This document shows, in pieces, positions 4,429 to 13,400 of a DNA stretch of 22,269 nucleotides. Location of the stretch: positions 1 through 22,269 of IMG/VR virus record IMGVR_UViG_3300023116_000392. The stretch is one strand, 5' to 3'. The translations under genes and the position numbers were made by a program. This stretch comes from a virus. The notes under the pieces are model-generated. The model saw only the letters and a program-made list of their open reading frames with translations. It had not been told where the DNA came from and searched no databases. How positions within the stretch are numbered: position 1 is the first letter of the stretch; each line of letters begins with the position of its first letter.

Positions 4429-7400
4429 ATGATAAAAACTGGATTTGAGACGAGGGTAAAAGTTCAGCAAATTATTGAGAACCAACTCCCAGAATTTTTA
4501 CGTTCTGAAAGTCCTAAGGCAATAGATTTTTTAAAGCAGTATTATATTTCACAGGAATATCAGGGTGGTCCAGTAGACATTGCTGATAACTTAGACCAAT
4601 ATTTGAAGATCGACAACCTCACACCAGAGGTTCTTTCTGGTTCTACAGATATTACTTCAAATATTTCTTCTAGTGTAGATACTATTCAGGTATCATCGAC
4701 TAAAGGATTTCCTGCTCAATATGGTTTATTACAGATTGATGATGAAATTATCACTTACACTGGAATTACAACCAACAGTTTCACTGGTTGTGTGAGGGGA
4801 TTTAGTGCAATTACCGATTATAGATCATCTTCAAACCCAGAAGAATTGGTTTTTAGCACATCTAGTGCAGCATCTCATACCTCAGGATCATCTGTAAAGA
4901 ATTTAAGTGTTGAGTTTTTAAAAGAGTTTTATAAAAAACTTAAATATTCTTTCACTCCAGGTTTAGAAAACGTTGATTTTGTATCTGACCTTGATGTAAA
5001 TAACTTTATAAAGGAATCAAGGTCCCTTTACGAATCCAAAGGAACAGAAGAATCTTTCAAAATTCTCTTCAAAGTTTTATATGGAATAACTCCTACAGTA
5101 GTCGATTTAGAGAATTACCTCCCAAAACCATCATCTGCAAGATTTTTAAGAAGAGAAATAGCAGTTGTTGAGGCAATTTCTGGCGATCCATTGAAACTGG
5201 TTGGTCAGACAATTAGAAAATCGACAGATTCGGAAACACAGGCATCAATATCTGAGGTTGAAATTTTCACCAGATCTGGTCTTAATAAGACATACTATAA
5301 GATTAGTCTGTTTGTAGGATACGATGATAACAATTCAATTCAAGGAACTTTTGTACCACAACCAAAAGTTTTAGCAATTAATCCAGTATCTGTTGGATCT
5401 AGTGTTATTACAGTCGATTCTACAATAGGATTTGCAGATTCGGGAACTTTAATTTCCGGCGACAACACACTGACATATACTGGAAAAACAATAAACCAAT
5501 TTTTAGGTTGTAGTGGTATTACTTCTATTATCAACGCAACTGATGAAATCAGATCTGATGAGTTTTACTATGGATATGAGAATGGTGACGTTACCAAAAA
5601 GGTAGAAGTTCGTCTAACAGGAGTACTGTCAGAATTTAATCTCATTAGTGATATTAAGTTGGCATCGGAAGGGCAGAAAGTTTTTGTAAATAATGTTGGT
5701 GAAAAGATTCTAAATCCCGATCAAAGCAAAACACATAAAGAAATTTTTGCAAATTCTTGGATTTATAATACAAGTGTTAGATTTGAAGTTGATAGTATTA
5801 GTGGATCCAATTTTGTTTTAAAGGGTATTCCAGATAAGTCTAATTTAAAAGTAGGTGATCATGTAGACATACTGTTAGGTTCTACTGAAAATATTGTTTA
5901 TTCAAATGCAGTTGTTTCATCTATATTTGAAAATCAAGTCTCACTCGGAAGTCTTACTGGATTTGTATATGATTCTACACTCGATTATTCCATTAGAAGA
6001 AATTTAAAAAAAGCAAAAAGTTCTTCTATTCCAATTCTTTATGGTAATGATGTAGTAACCTCCGATGTTCAAAATTTATATAATGAAAAGGATGAATATT
6101 TTTACGTAGCATCAAACTCACTTCCATCGTATACTATAACAACTGCAACAAATAAGGCAGTTATGTCATCTGGCGATATAAGTCTGTTTGATGGTTACAA
6201 TTCTGATACTAACAATTATTCAATCTTATCATTCCCCTCAAGTGTTCCATTTGTTAATGGTGATGAAATATACTATATTCCAGAAAATGATCCTATTACA
6301 GGTCTTGAAGAAGGTAGTTATTTCGTAAAAGTTTTATCTCCATCGAATAGAATCAAGCTCTATCTTTCAAGATCATTAATTATTAGTGACACGGCAGTAG
6401 AATTTTCCCCAATAACTACGTCTGGGAATCATACATTTATTTTGTATTCCCAAAAAGATCAATACATATATCCACAAAGAATCCTCAAAAAGTTTCCAAG
6501 TAACAGAACTATCAAACTTGGAAAAAATATTAGAACTATACCAGGAACTGTAGGAACTCTGGTAAACGGTGTTGATATTTTAAATTACAAATCACAAGAT
6601 AAGATCTACTATGGACCGTTAGATGAAGTTAAAATCTATAACGGAGGAGAGGATTATGACGTTATTAATCCACCATCTGTAGTAGTATCAAATCCAACTA
6701 GTGGAACTACATCTTTAGTAAGACCAGTATTAAAGGGATCTTTAAAAGAAGTCATTGTAGATCCACAAAATTTTGATATTAAAAGAATTTTATCAATAAA
6801 ATTAACTGGTGGAAATGGTATTGGTGCAAGATTTGAACCTGTTCTTCAAAGACGAAGGAGAGATTTTGAATTTGATGCTAGACCACATTATGCTGGTGGT
6901 GGAATAAACATTTATACTGATACAATTAAATTCTTAGATAACCACAATTTGGTTAGTGGTGAGCCATTGATTTATGACAATAATTCAAATGATTCTGTAG
7001 GCATTGGAACATATCTGGGTTCAAACTTAAATTTAGGAACCACTCTGAAAAAAGATACCTTATATTATCCAGAAGTTGTAAATGCAACAACTGTAAAATT
7101 ATATGCAACTCTCTCAGATTACACTGCTGGAATTAATACAGTAGGATTTACAACATCCAGTGCTCAGGGAATCCATAGATTAAGAACGTATGATATCAAA
7201 AATTCATTAAAGTCAATTAAGATCATCGATCCAGGTAGTGGATATCAAAATAGAAAATTAATTGTAAAACCTGAAAATGTATCTTACATTGAAGATAAAA
7301 TTAATTTTAAAAATCATGGTTTCAATGATGGCGATTTAGTAGTTTACACTACAGACGGGACTGAAATTGCTGGTTTGTCAACAGCATTGGATTATTATGT

Positions 7401-10400
7401 TATCAAAGAAGATGCTAATAACTTTAGATTAGCGGATGCTGGAATTGGTGGGACAATTACATCAAATTATACTAGAAAAAATTATGTAGATCTTTCCTCC
7501 TCTGGAACTGGATATCAAAATTTCTCATACAAACCAATCACATTGACGGTTGATGTTGAGTATGATGGGGTAGTAGGAGTCTTGACTGCAACTCCAATTA
7601 TTAGAGGATCAATAACAGATTTATATCTTTACGAAAAAGGAACTGGATATGGATCCAATGTATTGAATTTTGATAAAAAACCATCAGTATCTTTTAATAG
7701 TGGAAAAAATGCAGAACTGAATGCAATTGTTATTGGTGGAAAAATAGATAAAGTATTGGTAAGTAATTCTGGATCAGAATACACTTCAGCCCCAGATTTA
7801 GAAGTCTCTGGAAGTGGTATCGGTGCAAAATTACGTGCTGTTGTTTCTGATGGAAAAATAACAAATGTTATCATTGTAAATCAGGGCATTAATTATGGAA
7901 ATGATACTGTAATTAAGGTTATTCCAAATGGAAAGAATGCTTTTGCAATTCCTACCATAAGAAGCTTAACGGTCAACAATGTTTCTAGATTCAATACGAA
8001 TGAAATTATTATAGACAATGTATCCAATGAGGAAGGACAAGGATATGCTTTATGTGGATACACAACAAGTATTGTTAGTGATTTTAATGATAATGGATCT
8101 ACACATTCCCCAATAATTGGTTGGGCAATCGATGGAAATCCAATTTATGGACCTTATGGATATAGTGATCCAGATAATTATAGTTCTAAAATTAAAGTTA
8201 TACGACCAGGATATGTATTATCACCTTCCAGTGTAATTGATAGACCTTTAGGATTTACAAATGGATTCTTTATTGAAGATTATGTCTACAACAATTCTGG
8301 AGATTTGGATCAATATAATGGTAGATACTGTAAGACCCCAGAATTTCCTAATGGTGTGTATGCATACTTTGCTGGAATTTCTTCAACAACTTTCAATTCA
8401 CAATTCCCATATTTTATTGGAGATTCATACAAAGCATTACCAGTAACTCAAGAATTAAATCAAGATTTTGATTTCAATAATTCTAATTTAATCAGAAATA
8501 CATTCCCATATGGCGTTGCTGAAAGATATTCAAATAATGATTTCATAATAGAACCCTATGAGATTAAGGAGCAAACCTTAGTTATTGATTCTGTAACTAA
8601 GGGAAGTGTTACAAAATTAACTATAAATGAAGAAGGAAGCGATTATGCTGTCGGAGATTCTTTAGTATTTGATAATACTGACACAAATGGATCTGGATTG
8701 ACTGCAGATGTAAAATCTGTATTAGGTAAAACAATAACAGATATTACAACTACAACTGAAACACATCAATCTGCAAAGGTAGTTTGGAGAGACCAGAATA
8801 CAGTTTCTTTACATATTGATCCATCTAACAATATCATCAACAATGATAGTGTTGTTGTTTCTGGTTTATCAACCTTTATTGACGGATTATCAAAATCACA
8901 TATTGCTGGAATTTCTTCTGCTAAGGTCTATCTCTTAAAAGAAGTATCTTCAAACGCAACAGCAGGTGTTGTAACAGATATCTATGTCTCTAGTATCCCA
9001 GTAACAGTATCTACAGGATCTACAATTGCCATTGGAACTGAGAGAATGTCAGTTCTTAATGTATTTGAAAGTGAAAAGGTAATAAGAACAGTAAGAGGAA
9101 CTGTCGGATCTGCTCATACAGCATCAACTGAAGTTACTGTATATGATGGAAAAATTACTCTACCAGTATCTGTTCCATATTTTGAATCAAGACTCAATGA
9201 TAAGGTATACTTTAATCCATCACAATCATTAGGAATTGGAACCCAGACTGGTATATCCTCTTCATACAATTATGTCATTGGCGATAGAACTCTTTCAATA
9301 TCTGTTCCAAACCAAAGCATATATCTTCCAAACCACCCATTCAAAACTTCTCAAGCAGTAACACTTGAAATTGTAAGCGGTATCAATACTATTTCGGTAT
9401 CAAATACTGAAACAAGTTCAATATTTACTATTCCATCCAATGGAACCTCACAGACACTATATGTAATTAACAAGTCGAAAGATTACATTGGTCTAACAAC
9501 ACAAGTTGGTCTGACAACAAATACTGATGGATTGTATTTCAGATCTTTCGTTTCGAACGGTAGCGATGAAGACTACAAGTATTCCTTAGAATCTAACTAC
9601 ACGCAAGTTACTGGAAAGGTTGAGAAACTTCAATCAGTTGTCTCAGTATCTACATCACATTTACTGAATACTGGCGATGTAATTAATTTGAAAGTAAACT
9701 CAAATAGATCTATAGGTGTTGGAGACTCCACCGCCATTTATGTAAAATATAATGGCGACTATAATAAACTTTTAATAAATCCAATAGGATTTACATCCTC
9801 TGATATTTCAACAACATCAAATATTATCACTTTATCTAATCACAAGTTAAAAACTGGCGATAAGGTTTTCTATAGTTCTGTTGGAGACGTTGCTAGTGGT
9901 CTCACCACTGGATCATATCATGTATACAGAATTGATGATAATCAAATTAGATTAGGTAAAACTTTAATAGATGTTAAACAGTATCCATTGTCTTTAATCA
10001 GTATTGGATCTACTGGTGGATCATCTCAAGAAATTTCTTTAATTAATCCAAGAATTTCCGTAATTAGAAATAATGATCTTGTATTTGATCTCTCAAATTC
10101 ATCTCTTAATGGATATGATTTCAAGATCTTTGAAGATAGTGATTTCTACAACAAGTTAGATTCTACAGGATCATCTTCCACATTCAATGTAATAGGCGTT
10201 GGAACGGTTGGCGTATCTACCAATGCATCACTCACGTTGAATTATAGTGAATATTTACCAGAAAAATTATATTATGCACTCGAAAATGGCGGTTATATTA
10301 GCACTGCTGATAAGGACATCCCAAATAATAATGAAATTTTATTTGAAAATAGTGTTTATGATGGATCATATGTTATTTCTGGTGTTGGAACCACAACGTT

Positions 10401-13400
10401 TACCATCTCACTGAAGTCTTTACCAGAAACTTTAAATTATACTCAAGATAATACCGATGTTTTAAAGTATTCCACATCTTCTGCAAGCGCCAGAGGCGGT
10501 GTTTCTGAAATTAAAATTATTGATAGGGGACTTAATTACAAAAAACTTCCAAAATTTGTAAGTATCGCATCAACTCAAGGAACGGGTGTTGATATTACTC
10601 CAGAATCTACAAATATTGGAAGAATAAATGAGGTAACAATTCTTGATCAAGGATTTGATTTCTCTTCAGATAAGACATTAAACCCACAGGCATACGTATC
10701 ACCAAGAATTTCAATATCCAACAGAGATTATGTTGTCGATATTCAAATTACATCTGGTGGATCAAATTATACGTCTGCTCCAGATTTGGTTGTAGTAAAT
10801 CCAGAAACTGGTGAAGCATATCAAAGTGGTATTTTGGAGGCAAGTATTCAGGGGTCATCAATTTCCTCCGTGAATATTGTAGAACCTGCAACTGGATTGG
10901 CAAATATAGTTAATAAGGTATTCGCAACAAACAATACCAACGGAATTGGTATTAATAGTTGTTTGTCTTCAAGTTCTGGAGTTGTAACTTGCATATTGAA
11001 TACACCAATCTTAGGATTTAGCACTAATGCATTTAATGTTGGTGATAGGGTCTTTGTTGAAAATATAGAAAAATTGGGATCATCTGGAGATGGATTTAAT
11101 TCACCAGATCTCGGATATAAGTTTTTTGATGTTACCGCATACAGAAATACAAATCCAGCAGAGGTTGAATTTAATATTTCAGAATATACTTCAAATCCAG
11201 GTATAGCTCTTACCAGTCAAACAACATCCTTTGCATCTATAATTAAAGAATCAAATTATCCAACATTTAATGTAATTCAAGATTCGCAAGAATTTAATAT
11301 TGGAGAATTCTTATTTGTTCAAAAAAATGGATCATATATTGAAACTGATCTGATTATTACTGAAAGTATAAACAATCAAATAAAGGTATATGGTTCTTAT
11401 CAACTGACAAAAAATGAGGTTGTTATTGGAAAAGATTCTGGAACTAAAGCAACTATAAGTTCCATAGAAGAAAATAAAGCATCATTTACCATTGATTACT
11501 CTCTGAGAAAAGATATAGGATGGTCTGACGACGTTGGAAAGTTAAACTTAGATACACAAGTTTTACCAGACAATGATTACTATCAAAATCTTTCTTATAC
11601 AATTAAGAGTCCAATAACTTATGATGAGCAAATAAATCCTGTAAATAGACTTCTGCATACATCAGGTCTCAAAAATTTCGCAGATACTGCAATAATACAA
11701 TCTGTTAAAGCAGGAATTGGAACTGGAATACAGGCGTCTGCAGTTGCAGTTGTTGATGTATCTTCCGAAAGAAGAGTTGATACAATAAATGCATTTGATT
11801 TAACTGTCGATATTGATGTAGTTGGACCAAAATCTAAGTTTTTACAATTTGAAAATAAAAAATTAACGGATTATATTGATTGTGTAACTAACAAAGTTTT
11901 AATACTTGATAATGTAAATTATGAATTTTCAAGCAATGATTCCACTAATGACTTATACACTGATGTGCATGAGTATGATATTGAAAGTAAGTATAACAGA
12001 TTCTTAGTTCAGGTCATCAATCCAAATAACAATGAAAGACAATCTACAGAAATAATAACACTGCCAACAGCAACTGGAAATGTAATAACGGTTCAAAAAG
12101 GATCTGTATATTCTACTGCCAATGAGATTTGTGATTTAGTGGCAAATATTTCCCCTGCTGATGAATTATCTCTGAGATTTACTCCAGAAGAAAAATATGA
12201 TTTTGATTATGATATTAAAGTTATAAAGAATAGTTTCACATCTTCATTGTCTGGAAGCACTGGTTCAGAATCTGTTGGTTTTGTCAATCTTACAGGATCT
12301 AATGTTTCTGTTGGTATTGGATCAACACAACCAATAATCAGCGTAGCATCTGCATCTAACGAAGGTTTATTCTTAAATGTTGAGGTTGAAAATACCAGCA
12401 ATGATTCAATCAATTATGTTGAATTATATGTTGATCATAATGGAACAGATACTTTTATATCTGAATTGTCTTTCAATAACGATGATTCCAGTATATCAGC
12501 AGGTAACTTTATAGGATCTTTTGGAGCAAATATAGATTCTGGTATTTTGTCAATAAATTACACCAACAATGAATCTTCTGATGTATTCCTCAGATCAAAA
12601 ATTGTTGGATTTGGAGCAACTTCTTCTGGTATTGGAACATACAGATTCTTATCTCAGGATCAACCATCTGGATCGGAAAATACTGCTAGACTTCAAAGCA
12701 ATTTTATAAATTCGTCTGGAGTATCGACAGTATTTACAGTATCTTCAAGTGATGTTACAACAATTAAGTCGGTAGCAAAAGTTGGATATGGTAATACTTC
12801 AGCATTACACCAATTTATAGTTATTCATGACGAAACAAATTCTCATATTGTCCAGTATCCATTTATGTCAAATGGTAGCAAAACTGGAATAGGAACATTT
12901 GGGTCAAATCTCAATGGAACTGATTTAAGTATAGAGTTCTTCCCAGATGCTGGTATAACTGATTCTATTACGATTCAAACTTATAGCGAAATAATTCAAA
13001 CAGAAACTGACATAGTTAATATTCCAAAACCTTTAACATATGGAAGTGTAACTGAAAATCTTTTAACAGCATTTTATAATGCTATCAATGGTGATAGAGT
13101 TAATAAGACTAGTTTTGAAGCAAAAACTTCTGGAATACCAGTATTTGAAAAATCATTTGATCCTGATGGAGCATTAAACTTAGCAACTGGAACATTTACG
13201 GTCAATAATCATTTCTTTAGCACAGGAGAAGAATTAATCTATGAGTCTGGATCATCGTTCACTGGAATAGCGTATAGTGATATTCAAGTATCTGGTGCGG
13301 GAAATCTTCCATCAAATGTTTTTGCTATCAAACTGAATGATAATCAATTCCAATTGGCAACTACTAGATCTGATGCAAATTCTGGAACAGGAATTACATT

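Noticed and set aside
8261-8446. Forward 61-aa frame inside the YHYH region
   Set aside because: It is an out-of-phase shadow of a strongly conserved domain, without a ribosome site.
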